The notes under the pieces were generated by a model. The model ran no database searches, was not told the origin of the DNA, and was given only the letters and a program-made list of their open reading frames with translations. Of a stretch of 64,000 nt of DNA, positions 45,901 through 56,059 are shown in pieces. The stretch covers positions 426,722 to 490,721 of the forward strand of contig CAJINV010000017.1 in assembly GCA_905178155.1 (NCBI GenBank), given 5' to 3'. Both the position numbers and the translations under genes were made by a program. How positions within the stretch are numbered: position 1 is the first letter of the stretch; every line of letters starts with the position of its first letter. Origin of the DNA: Amoebophrya sp. A120. Lineage: Eukaryota; Sar; Dinophyceae; Syndiniales; Amoebophryaceae.

Positions 45901-47534
45901 GTAGTCCGAAGAGAATTAAAACGGAAAAATCGAGGACTAGTGCCATCAAGAAAACCATCATAATCCTGGATTTCAGCTCCGTGCCGGCCATGGATGCGAA
46001 CGGGGTCTTCGCCATCGCGGAGCTCGCAAGAGAACCTCATGTGCAGTTGGTGGTTTGCGGGCTGGTGCGACGCCTGAAAAACGCCTTGCAGAACGCCGAT
46101 TTTGGATTCAACGAAAACAAGAAGGACTTTGGCTATCTGGTCTTCGAGAAAGACCTAGATCACGCACTCGAAAACCAGGAAAAGCTGATTCTGTTGGAGT
46201 CGCGGAAAAAACTAAAGCAGGCGGCTCGATTGGAATTAGATTTGAAGAGTAGTGTTTTTGAACCGAAAGTTTTGGTTCCACTGTTGCAGAAAGACCTGAC
46301 AACGCACGCGCGTTTAGGTGGTGTTGGCACCGCTGAGGACAAGCGCACCGGCATCGAAAGCGAAGACGTGACAACTACAGCAGCTGCAAAAAGTGCGTCT
46401 TTCTTGCTGCCAATCCTGGGTCCAGCCGCCCTGGACTCAGGAGCGAGCGGCCGCACCAAAAAGCTTTTAGTGGGCGGGAAGAGCAAGGGACTGCCAGATG
46501 TTCAGGACTTACTCCAGCCCTTGTTCGAGTACGAGGCGATCAGTCTAACGGAACAACACATTATACAGACTCCGTCTGTATCCGTTTCTCCGACGTTTTA
46601 CCTGACCAACAAAGTTTTAGCGGTTGAGACAGCGCGGTACATATGGAGACAAGTTCTGCAAGCCGACTTCCACCTTTTTCCCAGCGCACTGCAGGACGGG
46701 GGGAATTCTTCTTCGAAAGAAACGATGAATGTGAAGAGAGTCGGCGTCTCAACGTCGCCCTTGAAGCACACAGGAGCTCCTGTGCCTACAGTTCCTTCTT
46801 CCACAATTTCCTCGGATGACGACGAAATTCTCGAGTTGCTCGCGGCCCGCTCCTTCCTGCGTGTCTTCGAGAAAGACAGCAGCATTTACCTTGCGGGCGA
46901 CCCGGCGAGTGAGCTCCTTATACTGCTAGACGGTTACGTCGAGCACTTTTCATCTGAGTTGGACACAGAGAATTTGAATTTAGTTCCCGCTCCAGGAGGT
47001 CCTCTCACTGGGACAGCGGCGGATCGGACGAAAGTAAGGAATGTGCTGCTCCCGCGGTATCACTTGAATGAAAAGAAGGGTGATTTGTTCGCATTTGAAG
47101 AGAACCCGGCGAGGCTGCGGGTGACGAAGAACGGTTGGGTGCTAGGAGTGCAGGAGTACTTGACGCATACTTTTTCGACTTGTTTCAGTGCTTTCGCGGT
47201 TCCAGATGCGAAAGCATCATCCTCGATCATGGGTTTCAAGACACAGATGGCGGGGGAGGTGGGGGCCCCACCTTCCCCGCCAGCGATACAAGCGCAGGCA
47301 GTGTTTCTTCCCGACAATTTCTCAGTCAGTCGACGCCTTGATTCCGCTTATGTTTCCAGCACAGCACTGTCCACATCTTCCAGCGCCGGTCATCGAAAAA
47401 ATTACGGTGCCGTGTTTCTAAGTATTCAATTTAAAGACTTGTTCATTCTGGAGCGGAGTCACGTGCGGTTAGGAGCGGTTTTGAGAAGTTGGCTGACAAG
47501 AAACCTGATGCACTTGCTGGCAAGAGCAGGGTAA
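42945..47534 (+). CDS. SulP (SLC26-like) transporter with STAS and cyclic-nucleotide-binding-like domains
   Basis: A single exon of 1529 residues from the first ATG at 42945 (the GTG at 42933 is ignored). Membrane half 1 begins YAIVFGLSIGLPTICSYAA and includes CGNVDTISAVLLGRMA and FLPYSVLAGFIGGTGLLIVQ. A long Ser/Asn/Thr-rich loop of about 300 residues separates it from half 2 (WPWLCILVYALAFYFSPAFF, FLPKFVLAGLVILVAVDLI, LLTALFMSYDIAVGVPLGL). A STAS domain follows (KKTIIILDFSSVPAMDANG, about residues 920-1080), and then a cNMP-binding-like segment (FLRVFEKDSSIYLAGDPASE, about 1300). The SulP-STAS-cNMP order is that of yeast Vsb1 (YGR125W), a vacuolar protein in basic amino-acid storage; the substrate here is unknown. 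Confidence 0.85.
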   Translation: MTSVSRAIEVKSPHALQQPLLPGGLAEKLPSAPKPSFSPWPSSTNITRFRRAWAKTNPNDAYAIVFGLSIGLPTICSYAAVQAAAAEFPPLTGPVANQAVLSSFVVSIFFVCFSRFQTCGNVDTISAVLLGRMARDSVKELAEKFHKPVTDVVDHVLFLNVFASVVFSTVLLYLGKKKIAILMRFLPYSVLAGFIGGTGLLIVQSGVELVLGFPLRDLLALAVGVFQTSMETDELRDGDSSSNSRSRNNFSLLDVGRRMVFADEFEQDVYLQEKSHPAPPSPVEITTNTILLSLLTILYVFLSLFWKRYHRLGAIFTFLLFVVLSEVFRTWLPGIGYPNADWYLDLHAGQEEPIAEGSEAETTAGESHNHPQSSTSTVFLWFEFLYLHGYLTSFSNMFELRHVLPNPQSLLSYVAIMVLNWMLQVAACKRLVIAKDRTLAEKFGLSADTAAVGQKIFGTKTAALFEDAEEDFISRSISRNRSRRNSRDVGIARLSSPAVQLTPRLNYPAGGAAGGGNSSNSAKKQQMVAQHRGQHSYPPGRPPFATAPGGGAFSPQLANLSRTVSRETSKTRPSGINYANVNPVTNLNMNNLIPPHAASSLTTPELSMNNGNLVSATSTPRELSHEIDSTYTATPRDIVGENGSFGVTTGVVSNKMDDATVESHLARTVTHSPMKNNTNDSCNGADAPFSPINEDRETATLGFVNAVASLLFSSLGSCQSLQIALPMQELLRASSTAGEDGSSTAETKAKRRPTTASTATIALAATEKESQNIATTASNENHSDSSSSSAQPENTSNWPWLCILVYALAFYFSPAFFVKFLPKFVLAGLVILVAVDLITDSLIQSRERIANNEWLVLLLTALFMSYDIAVGVPLGLVFSLILFVFEYSQMTGIYCESDLADARSCVEYTEHEKLILWKNRDRVQVLFLHGYLFFGSATVVVERVRAKVREREQSTRIVETSNELDQMLNHDPTNSASTGDGIYDRSSPKRIKTEKSRTSAIKKTIIILDFSSVPAMDANGVFAIAELAREPHVQLVVCGLVRRLKNALQNADFGFNENKKDFGYLVFEKDLDHALENQEKLILLESRKKLKQAARLELDLKSSVFEPKVLVPLLQKDLTTHARLGGVGTAEDKRTGIESEDVTTTAAAKSASFLLPILGPAALDSGASGRTKKLLVGGKSKGLPDVQDLLQPLFEYEAISLTEQHIIQTPSVSVSPTFYLTNKVLAVETARYIWRQVLQADFHLFPSALQDGGNSSSKETMNVKRVGVSTSPLKHTGAPVPTVPSSTISSDDDEILELLAARSFLRVFEKDSSIYLAGDPASELLILLDGYVEHFSSELDTENLNLVPAPGGPLTGTAADRTKVRNVLLPRYHLNEKKGDLFAFEENPARLRVTKNGWVLGVQEYLTHTFSTCFSAFAVPDAKASSSIMGFKTQMAGEVGAPPSPPAIQAQAVFLPDNFSVSRRLDSAYVSSTALSTSSSAGHRKNYGAVFLSIQFKDLFILERSHVRLGAVLRSWLTRNLMHLLARAG

Positions 47535-48521
47535 ACATAGTATTTCCCTTTGAGTTTGACGTGACCGTGCCGATGCGGTGCAAATACTTTTCTGCTTCTT
47601 GGGTTAAAGAGAAGGCGCAGAAGCCGTTCCGGGAGCTGTTTTTGACTTTTCAGAGCAGTACTGATGAACGTGATGTAAAATTTTGAAGAAGAACACCGCT
47701 GGGTAGAACTAGAAGTACTTCGTTCTGGATGAATAAAGAACATAGCATAGTGCACTGATCATTTACATGATGGAGGTGGAAGACAATAAAGACAAACACA
47801 CTCACGAAATGCATCCCCTCGACAACGACTATGTGATCCTCAGTTGTCGCAGTTTTGACCGCCTACGAAGACGTTTACGAAGTCAGCAGAGGCAAAGCAG
47901 TATGCAAACTCGTCCATCGTGCCCCTCTGCCTGACTTCATATCTTCAGAAATGGTTCGTCCGAAAAGCCTCCCTCGGTCTTTGTAAAATAGTGGCACGAT
48001 CACAGGGATATGGATAAAGCAGACACTTCAGAAAGCACAAGCAGGAATACGCAATCGATGTGGTCAGAATTTAATCTGACCCTGAAGTACACGCACACCA
48101 TAAGCGAAGATCCTCAAGATGTTGTTGAATGGACGAAATCAATAACAGAAATGCAAGTGGCTCCTGATCATCATCCGTGAACGTTGTGACAACTCAAAAT
48201 TGAAGTCTCAGCTAAAAGATCAAATGGAGAGACCGTGTGTGCCTCGAACAAGCACTTCAATGAAATGCGTGACAGATCTCGGCGTTCTTGATCCGCAGTC
48301 TGTGATCCTCTTTCATCTTCACACGCAACTTGCCACTCAGGACCTCATTTTCTTCATGTAGAGCTACCCATGTTCATCTTCTTCTTTTAGAAATAGCGTT
48401 TTTCCAGAACGCCTATAGTAATCGCGACACATCAGACTACACTCCTTACAACTCGTTACCCTTTTCTTTTGAATAGTGAACCGCCTAATTTTACGCCCAC
48501 CCACCCAAGCCCACGATCAAA
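47535..48521. other. Intergenic, no gene seen
   Basis: About 1 kb of spacer with no supported frame; the Sua5 5' region is at its right end. Confidence 0.5.
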
Positions 48522-49394
48522 ATGGTGACCGACGCTGCCCTGAAGACGTACGCCAAGACCGGCAACTGCATTCCCTGCGAAGATGAATGCATCCTGGCCG
48601 AGGATGTATCCATGTCCCCCAAACTGCAATCGGCCCAACTGACCCCTCCCGCGTCCTGGACAGACAACGCTATCGAGCCGTTCCTCTTGGCGGGTAACTC
48701 CATCGGCTACGCGACGGACACCATTTGGGGCATCGGGTGTATCGCGGACGACGCCGAAGTTGTGAAGTCCTGCCTGGCAAAGAAGGGCGAGAACCGAGCG
48801 CCGGTCTGCTCGGCGTTGTTTCCCGATCTGGAGGAAATGAAGAAATGGACGCTTTTTGACCAACTCCCGGAACAAGCGAAGCTCGCGGTGGAGAGTTGCT
48901 TGCCCGGCCCGTACACGTTTGCGCTGCCGGTTCTTTCTGGTGCGACGCCTGGTGGTGACGCTTACGGCGCGAGGTCCTTGCTGCACATCGCGGGCGAGGG
49001 CCCGACGGTAGGCTGCAGGGTCATTCCGGGGAAGGAGGCGATGAAGCAGGTTTTGAAGAAAATGGGCAAGCCTTTGATCACGACTTCTCTGAACTTAACC
49101 GGAGAGAGATCGGCAACGACTGAGGCGGAAGCGAAAGTTGTTTGCGAGAAGATGGGGATCGCCTGCATCAAGGATGACACTACTACTACCGCCTCTCAGT
49201 CGGCAGAGCCGGAGGCGAAGCGACAAAAGATCATGGAGAATGCGGTGGCTCCAGCTTCCGGCAAGGGGTCCACGGTTTTGAAATGGGATTTTCAGAAGGC
49301 GAAGTTCGTCGTGATCCGCATGGGATCGGGTGCGATCACGGAAGAAATCGAGAATGCCGGCGTTGAGCTCCCGGCGGAAAAGGGAGGGGCGTAA
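48522..49394 (+). CDS. Sua5/YrdC-family L-threonylcarbamoyladenylate synthase
   Basis: A single exon of 290 residues. The YrdC fold is seen in GYATDTIWGIGCIADD (about residues 61-77), KKGENRAPVCSALFPD, LPGPYTFALPVL, GCRVIPGKEAM and PLITTSLNLTGE. The family makes threonylcarbamoyl-AMP from Thr, bicarbonate and ATP, the first step of t6A37 in ANN-decoding tRNAs. Here the usual KxR near the start of the domain is KKGENR. The end (STVLKWDFQKAKFVVIRMG) matches the closing strand of the YrdC domain. There is no long Sua5 C-terminal domain, so it is more like YrdC/TsaC. An acidic/Lys-rich insert (about 218-240) carries a possible nuclear signal (EAKRQK). No clear targeting peptide, so cytosolic is likely. 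Confidence 0.87.
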   Translation: MVTDAALKTYAKTGNCIPCEDECILAEDVSMSPKLQSAQLTPPASWTDNAIEPFLLAGNSIGYATDTIWGIGCIADDAEVVKSCLAKKGENRAPVCSALFPDLEEMKKWTLFDQLPEQAKLAVESCLPGPYTFALPVLSGATPGGDAYGARSLLHIAGEGPTVGCRVIPGKEAMKQVLKKMGKPLITTSLNLTGERSATTEAEAKVVCEKMGIACIKDDTTTTASQSAEPEAKRQKIMENAVAPASGKGSTVLKWDFQKAKFVVIRMGSGAITEEIENAGVELPAEKGGA

Positions 49395-49958
49395 CTTAAG
49401 TACTTCCCTTACTAAGGGCTAGAGTCCTGAAGAAGAGCAGCTTCGTTGGAACAAGTCTTCATGGGAGCTAGCGTAAAGAGAAAATGGAAATGGACACTCA
49501 GCTACACAATCTCACGTTCGAATATATCAACGCGCTGATCTTCATCAGAGAAAGTTCACACCCAACAGAAAGTATCGCTGAGGTTCTTTTTTATCCGGAC
49601 CGCTCTGCTCCTCGTGTCGCTTCTCTACTACGCAAAGGCACCATTATTCTCCACGCACAAGAACTAGAGACTTGACTGACGCATCATTCATGTACCCAAA
49701 AAACGAATCTCTATCGCACAAAGACAAAAACAACGACCATAACTGCTTCACGCGGAGCCTCCAAAGTCGCTTGAAAAAATGTTCCTTTATGTGATTCTGC
49801 TTCACAGACATGCGCCTCGTCGATCTCGACGTCATTTCATCGTCTGTATCTTCTTCGTGTTTTGTGGTTCTAATTTTCGACTTCTTGCCTCTCGTCTTTC
49901 TCTTTTACAGTTCTTCACTTTATCGTCTGTGTATCTATCAAAAGGAACAAAGCCAAAG
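49395..49958. other. Intergenic / 5' region
   Basis: The next frame is open from an ATG at 49779 (MFLYVILLHRHAPRR), but the composition up to 49958 looks like UTR. The called start is 49959. Confidence 0.45.
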
Positions 49959-52511
49959 ATGCTTCCTGGAGACAACAACCTCGCGGAGCCGCTGGAGCTT
50001 CCCGAGGTGGTCCAGCAGCGGTTGCTCGAGGAGATCATGCTTGCCGAGCAACAGGAAATATTAAACGCCGAGGAGCAAGAACTTCCACCCGCAATTGCAG
50101 CAGCAGTGGGCGGCCAGCAAAACAACCAAGCGCCCCCCCGTCCCCAACGCAGAGGTCCTGGGGGCTTGATCGTGCGTGGCGGGCCGCGAACGCGACGAAG
50201 TCGAGGGAGGCGGCGAGGCCGGAGATCCACCGACGATGCGCCCGCCAGTCTGTTCATCATCGCCATGATGGCGGTTTTCGGGGCGTTTCTGACCTACTAC
50301 GCCTACTGGTATCTGGAGCAGGCGCTGAAGCACGAGCGCGAAACGGCAATCGAAAAGTACAACCGGGTCGCTCGGAAGTGGTCGCTCGCGGGCCGAGAGG
50401 AGTTCTCGGAAGAAAATTTCGAAATCGCGCTGGCCCCAAGCGAGTGGAAAGAGATGGAGGATTTGAAGAACGAGAAGAAGCCGCAAGTTCTTTCGTACGC
50501 GCGGATGCACAAGTCCGTGCACTTGACCGATGTGGAGGACCTGTTTGCGCACGACACGACGCACGGTGGGGGAGAGATCGAGGTCTACAAGCCACTAGTA
50601 TTCACGAAGAAGATCGAAGTCGTCAAAGGGAAGAACGGAAAAGATGATAGGGAAGCACAAGCAGTAGATAAGTCGGCGGCCGGACTCGGAACAAAACAGC
50701 AACCCGGCGAGGACGAGAAGATAGATCCGCTTGACAAAGAGAAGCTTGAAGCAGAGATTGAAAATAACGCTGCTGAGGTGAAAGAGGCGCCTTTATCCGC
50801 ACCAGAAGTGAAAAAATACAACCACTTCGAGGACGATTTTTTGAACTTGTACGTGAAAGGCAGCACTTTCCCGCCGGTGAGAATATCGCCACAGATCCCC
50901 CTGGAAATCAAGCACGTGCGGCCGTTCTCAGAGCCAGGAGGGTACAGCCAAATCTACACACAGCACCACAGCCCGTCTTCAGCCAGCTCCGAAAGTGAAG
51001 AAGAGAGGAGGAAGCAAATGAAAGCGCGGCGACCCAGCTTCCACCCGATACCCGGGGCGGCGAGCTGTGAGAGCGAGGCGGCGAGTGGGGTGTTTCAAAC
51101 AAATTTATCTACCGGTGCAGCTGCAACAACTTCTACCGCCTCCGGCACGGCAGCTGCAGCTGCAGCTCCAGCGCGCAGCTACAATCCGGTAATCCACGCC
51201 ATGCAGCTGCGAAACAACCCAGCGCTGTCGCCAAACTGCTTGCAGACGTGGCGACTAGCGTCGGTGTGCCTGCTGTACAACCCGCAGACGCACAGTGTCG
51301 GGTTTGATACCAGTGTCGAGGGGAAGAAAACCGACCCGGGCGTGCTTTGCGGTGAGCCAATGTATGCGCCGGTCGTGTTCATACCGCCCAGCTTGGCGGC
51401 AAGTAAGGCCGCAGCAGCAACGACACCGGGAGGCGGGGTAAATAAGCCTGCAGCTGCAACAACAGGGGCGAAGGACAGCGCTAGTAGGAGCATGGAAGAT
51501 TTGACAAGCAAGTCTTCGTTCCCCGACCTAGTAGCAGAAACAGAACCTGGTCCTCCTGCTCTTACGCCGCCTCCCAGACAACCTCCACCTCTCTCCACGT
51601 TCGACGGCAGTGTCTACCTTCCCACCGCGAGCACACGGGAGGCGGTGGTCAGTGGGCATTTGGACCCGAGCGCGCTATTGCTGAAACAGCCGCACCGAGA
51701 CGACGGCACCGCGAGCAACGCTTTGAATCTCGCGGACCAGCAGCAGAGAGCGGAGGAACTGCTTCGCGAGGAGCAGAAAGAGGTACTGATGAACAATATG
51801 CTGGACCAGACAAGAATAAGACGTACACTACAGGAGGTGATGGGAAACAGAGTTGCACCAGCAGGAGCTCCTCTATCAAGGGTGACTTCCGCAGATGATC
51901 GCCCAGTTTCTGGAGCACCTGCACCTCCGACAATTTCAATAGAAAATAACGGCGTCCTCCGCCCGGTCCAGATGCACGGGAGCGGCGGAAGCAAGCACGA
52001 AGTTCCAACGATAAATGTGATTTCAACTCCGTCTACATCGGCAGCAGGAGCTGCGAGAAGTACAACCTACGGCGAAGTTTTTGAATCTATCACCGTGCAG
52101 ATCCGTTCGACAGAAGACCCCTTTCTGTATCTTCGCGACGCCACGGCGGACAGCATGGACTTCGGGTTGGAGGCCCGGACCGGGTTCATCATCGGCACGG
52201 TGCTGATGCTCACTGCCGGCTGCGTGTGCGCGTTGCCCATCGTGAAGCTGTTTCAAATCTTGAACTACTGGGCGTCGGGGTTCTTCCGGTGTTTCGCCGA
52301 CTGTTGGAGATGCTTGCTGTTGTTGATCGGCGTCAGAAGAGCGCGGGTCGGGCCGGGAATGCTGCGCGCGAACCAGGAAGAGGAGCAGCAGGAGTTCATC
52401 TCGATCGAGGATTTAAGGATTTCAGAAGACGAGGGGTCTGCGACGGGAGGGGAAGGGGAGGATGTGGAGTTGGAAGCAATAGAAGGAGGTGGAGGAGGTG
52501 GGGAGGAGTGA
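49959..52511 (+). CDS. Two-segment membrane protein, family unknown
   Basis: A single exon of 850 residues from the ATG at 49959 (an ATG at 49779 would add 60). After an acidic/Gln-rich start and an Arg-rich patch (RTRRSRGRRRGRRS) there is a transmembrane helix (ASLFIIAMMAVFGAFLTYYAYWYL, about residues 90-113). A large soluble region of about 600 residues follows, with Lys/Glu-rich and Ala/Thr/Ser-rich stretches. A second hydrophobic region near the end (GFIIGTVLMLTAGCVCALPIV) precedes a Cys-rich amphipathic segment (FFRCFADCWRCLLLLIGVRR) and an acidic Gly-rich tail. Arg-rich N-terminal side and TM pair suggest both ends face the cytosol, with the middle lumenal. A TMEM43-like layout was considered but no motif supports it. 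Confidence 0.7.
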   Translation: MLPGDNNLAEPLELPEVVQQRLLEEIMLAEQQEILNAEEQELPPAIAAAVGGQQNNQAPPRPQRRGPGGLIVRGGPRTRRSRGRRRGRRSTDDAPASLFIIAMMAVFGAFLTYYAYWYLEQALKHERETAIEKYNRVARKWSLAGREEFSEENFEIALAPSEWKEMEDLKNEKKPQVLSYARMHKSVHLTDVEDLFAHDTTHGGGEIEVYKPLVFTKKIEVVKGKNGKDDREAQAVDKSAAGLGTKQQPGEDEKIDPLDKEKLEAEIENNAAEVKEAPLSAPEVKKYNHFEDDFLNLYVKGSTFPPVRISPQIPLEIKHVRPFSEPGGYSQIYTQHHSPSSASSESEEERRKQMKARRPSFHPIPGAASCESEAASGVFQTNLSTGAAATTSTASGTAAAAAAPARSYNPVIHAMQLRNNPALSPNCLQTWRLASVCLLYNPQTHSVGFDTSVEGKKTDPGVLCGEPMYAPVVFIPPSLAASKAAAATTPGGGVNKPAAATTGAKDSASRSMEDLTSKSSFPDLVAETEPGPPALTPPPRQPPPLSTFDGSVYLPTASTREAVVSGHLDPSALLLKQPHRDDGTASNALNLADQQQRAEELLREEQKEVLMNNMLDQTRIRRTLQEVMGNRVAPAGAPLSRVTSADDRPVSGAPAPPTISIENNGVLRPVQMHGSGGSKHEVPTINVISTPSTSAAGAARSTTYGEVFESITVQIRSTEDPFLYLRDATADSMDFGLEARTGFIIGTVLMLTAGCVCALPIVKLFQILNYWASGFFRCFADCWRCLLLLIGVRRARVGPGMLRANQEEEQQEFISIEDLRISEDEGSATGGEGEDVELEAIEGGGGGGEE

Positions 52512-53009
52512 GCTGCTATAATCCGGCGCCTAAGCCATTGTCTGTGATTGATCTTGTCTGTCTCACTTTTTTCTGAGAATACAATGGATGCTACTTAGTC
52601 AGTCCAGCGGAGGCGCCACGAGAAACGTGCGTCTTACAGGTTTGCATACTGAAAACAGATGATGATTTGCGTGCCTCTACTTGCAGATCATTGGAGTGTG
52701 CTCGTGTGAAACTATGTTCCCTGATGTCACCATGTGCAAATTGAGAAGTCCCTTCAAAACCAAGGCGTTTCCCGACTGTGGTTCCTGTGCTCCTTTTCAG
52801 TTTGTCGTCGTCTCGTGTTATGTAGAGCAGCACACCGCCCGTCGGTATCTTTTTGAAGGTCATGTGTCGTTCTCTAACATCACCTGGCTGCGGATTTGTT
52901 TTCTTCACATTCGTTCAATTGAAAACGACAGGAAGTCGCGTTTTTTGCGCCAGGCTGCACTGCAAAAGGTGATGCTTTGTACCAGCACTCTCTTCTCTGA
53001 GTCTGACTT
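52512..53009. other. Intergenic, no gene seen
   Basis: Spacer before uL4m; the frame 52681-53163 overlaps the next gene in another frame and is a shadow. Confidence 0.45.
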
Positions 53010-56000
53010 ATGGCACAAACTCCAAATAACGCCCTTTTGCGTCCGTGCTACACCCAGAGAATGCAGCACAGACTCCAGACACCAATGGTACGACCCGCAC
53101 CAAGTTCAATCCGCGCGCCTTTCTCCCGCGCAAGATGCTGCCCAGCCACTTCTGCTGGCGTAGCTCCGAGTGCAAGCAGCATCCGTTTTCTTGGTTCTTC
53201 TTCGTCATCCTCCAGTGGAGGTAGTGCAGCCCCCGCAGCCCAAAGCGCATTGCCGCAACATCCTCTGAAGCCGCCAGACGATGTGGCAAACCCACAAAAT
53301 CGGAAAACGCCTCAAGAATTGAACTACGAGCTCTGCCAAATGCCAATGTCAAACATCAACCGAGCCCATGGAGCGTATTTGCCGCAGACGAATCCCAAGC
53401 ATCCTCTGTACGAGTCGCGTACTAGTAAAAACATCGAAAGTGCAGCGCTGGCTCCCGCGCTTCAAGCATTCTCCTCTACACTGGCGAAAGCTTCCACTTC
53501 CTCGAGTAGTAGCTCCAGTACAGTGTTATCGACTACGACATTCCGTGTAACTACAGGAGGTTCCGAGCTGATGGGTGACGTGCCACAAAAAGGACCAAGA
53601 GTCGTCCTTGAAGATAGCACCGCCAGTCGCGGACGAAGAAGTGTTCGGCGACAGCGTTTGAGGGCCGCTATGGATGAGGTAAAGGCTTCTACGCAACATG
53701 ATCAGGGTCAGAACGAACCTCATAGCGCTGCAGCTACCACCAATTCCGTCACAAAAATCACTGCTCACCTTGACACGTCGACTCCTGTGTTTTCAGAAGA
53801 TGCTTCGGCAACAACTACCCGACGACCCAAAACCCGGAACTTCTCGAAGAGAAAATACCGTCGCAAGCCGCATTGGCAGTTCCCGATGGAAAAAGTTCCC
53901 TCGGAACTGAAATCCAAACTCCTCCAGCAGATGCGCGACCCGGGGAAGCTGCAGAGATTTTTGAGCAACAAATTCAAGAAGTTCACTAAATCGCTTTTGA
54001 AGTTCAACCGGACCCGATCGGAAAAAGCGTTCGAGACCTCCTGGTATCGCAAGTTGGTCACGAACAAACGACCAGCCGGCATTCACGACCCGCCGGTGGT
54101 GCGAAGACCGGGAGATCTGGTGCAAATGACACCACTGTTGAAAAACTGGTGGTGCATGCCAGCGGTTGGGTTCAACAGCATCCTGCAGATTCCAAGTCAC
54201 AAATTTGAGGTTTTTGAAGACGATTTTCCAGAGGAGCAGGAGAAAAACGCGGGTACTGCAGAAAACCACCAGGGTGCAGCAGGTGCGGAATCATCATCAT
54301 CATCGTTCAAAGCCGACCCCACGTCCGCTGCCATCGTCGTCAACAACCACCTGGTTTCCAACACGGGTATCATCGTTTCGCGCGATTTAAAATCCGTTTT
54401 GTCCGAGGTGATTGTCCCCAACGATGTCTTCGGGTTGCCGCTGCGGAAAGACCTGATCCACTGGGCGTATTGGTTTTACCGAAAGGCGTTAGCCGGGTAC
54501 GACAACCAGTCGCAATACGACAAGGCCGACTGGCCGCAATCGAACAAAAAGTTTCGGAACCAAATTCGCAGCGGCCGAGCACGGATGAGCACGCGATGCA
54601 GCCACAAATCGTGGGAAGGCAGCTTCTGCCACCCGATTAGGCCACATGTACTTTACTAAACTTAGTCCGTAATAATCTTGCCGGTGGTTATGATGTTTCT
54701 CGACTCGAAACCGAAAAGATGGAAATTGCTACTCGATTTCGATGCTTTCTTTTGGTTTTATTTCGAACAAACTGCTCTCGAAGTATTCGCTATCCTCAAG
54801 CTCAAGTGGCGCGCAGCTAGAATGGTCTAATAAAATCACTTGAACTACGCAAAACTCTTCAGGATTGGCGGCAGAAAAACAACAAGCGGATGATGTGGCT
54901 GGCGACAAAGTCCATGCTTTCCGCGAAGTTCGCCCAGGGCGAAATCATCCTTGTCGACAATTTCAATCTCTCCTCCCACAAAACCAAGCACGTCGTCCAG
55001 TGTTTCCGGAGACTTGTTGGGGACAAGTGCAACTCCGCCCTCTGTTGCCACGAGGGCACCCGAGATGTCAACGACGCTTTCCGCTGGGCGACGGCACACA
55101 TCGCGGCCGTGCGGCGGTGCAACGTCGAGGGGATCGACGTCTACAAGTTGTTGAAGTACCGCTACCTCATCATCACCGAGCTCGGGTTGCAGAATCTGAT
55201 TTACAAGCTGCAATCCTACCCGAAATTACGGAAGTGGGGCCCTAAATACGCCACGCCGGACGGACGTGTTGTTCCGGTGAAACACCGACCGAAAATGGTC
55301 CCCGGGTGGAACTCAGCTTGGAAGGAACGGAAGGAGAGACTCCGGAACAGTGAATTCCGCGCGAAACTGTACGCCGTGGAGCGGAAGAAATGGAAGTGGA
55401 GCAACCGGCTCGAGGGGGCCTTGAAACTGCGCGCAGAAGACCCACTGTACCGGTTCCGGTTGAAAAACTTCGGCGCTCTGGATCAAACAAAACCGTGGGA
55501 AAAAATGGAGGACATCTACTTAGACGACGAGCTGACGCTCGAAGACGCGTACCAGGCGGGAGAAGAGGAGATGGAAAGGCAGGAAACCGAGCAAGACCCG
55601 GAGTATTTGGTGGACGGAAGCAGTTTGCAAGAGTCGATCGAACGCTCGCGGTTGATGATCGGAACGAAAGAGGGGGTGAAAGGGTTGAGTCCAATGGGAA
55701 ATCGGTATGTAGACGTGGGGACGACGAGCACCCGGAGTGCTGGTTTTGGTTCGACATTCCCGGAAAATGGTCGTGAGGAACTACAGGCTGGTGCTCGAAA
55801 AAATTCCAGCGAACAACAAGACGACACGTTGAAGAGCGTGTGGCGGGCTGGTGCGAGGTACGACGCTTTTGTCAAGCAGGAAGGGAAGGCCGAGGCGACC
55901 TCTCCCAAGAAGATGCTGCCCACGAACAAGATGAAGAACAAGAAGGAGGAAATGTCTTCCAAATCCGACGAGGACGATGAGGATTTTGATTGCGAAGACG

Positions 56001-56059
56001 ATGGTGAGGACGACGAGTTTGATGAGGATGACGACGCGGATGAGGATTTAAACGACTAA
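53010..56059 (+). CDS. MRPL4: Mitochondrial ribosomal protein uL4m, extended (2 exons)
   Basis: Exons 53010-54647 and 54863-56059 give 944 residues; human MRPL4 has 311. The uL4 core spans the intron: VIVPNDVFGLPLRKDLIHWA, the loop signature FRNQIRSGRARMSTRCSHKSWEGS, then NNKRMMWLATKSMLSAKFAQGEIILVDN and the C-terminal alpha/beta part ending in KYRYLIITELGLQNLIY. uL4 lines the polypeptide exit tunnel of the large subunit. The N-terminal region of about 270 residues begins with a basic, Ser/Ala-rich lead (MAQTPNNALLRPCYTQRMQH), fit for mitochondrial import, then a long disordered stretch. The C-terminus ends in a run of Asp/Glu, odd for an rRNA-binding protein. The intron is GT-AG (CAT before GTACTT, CTTCAG before GAT), 215 bp. 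Confidence 0.82.

Noticed and set aside
49959-52511. TMEM43 identity for the two-segment membrane protein
   Set aside because: Similar membrane layout only; the family sequence signatures are not visible.
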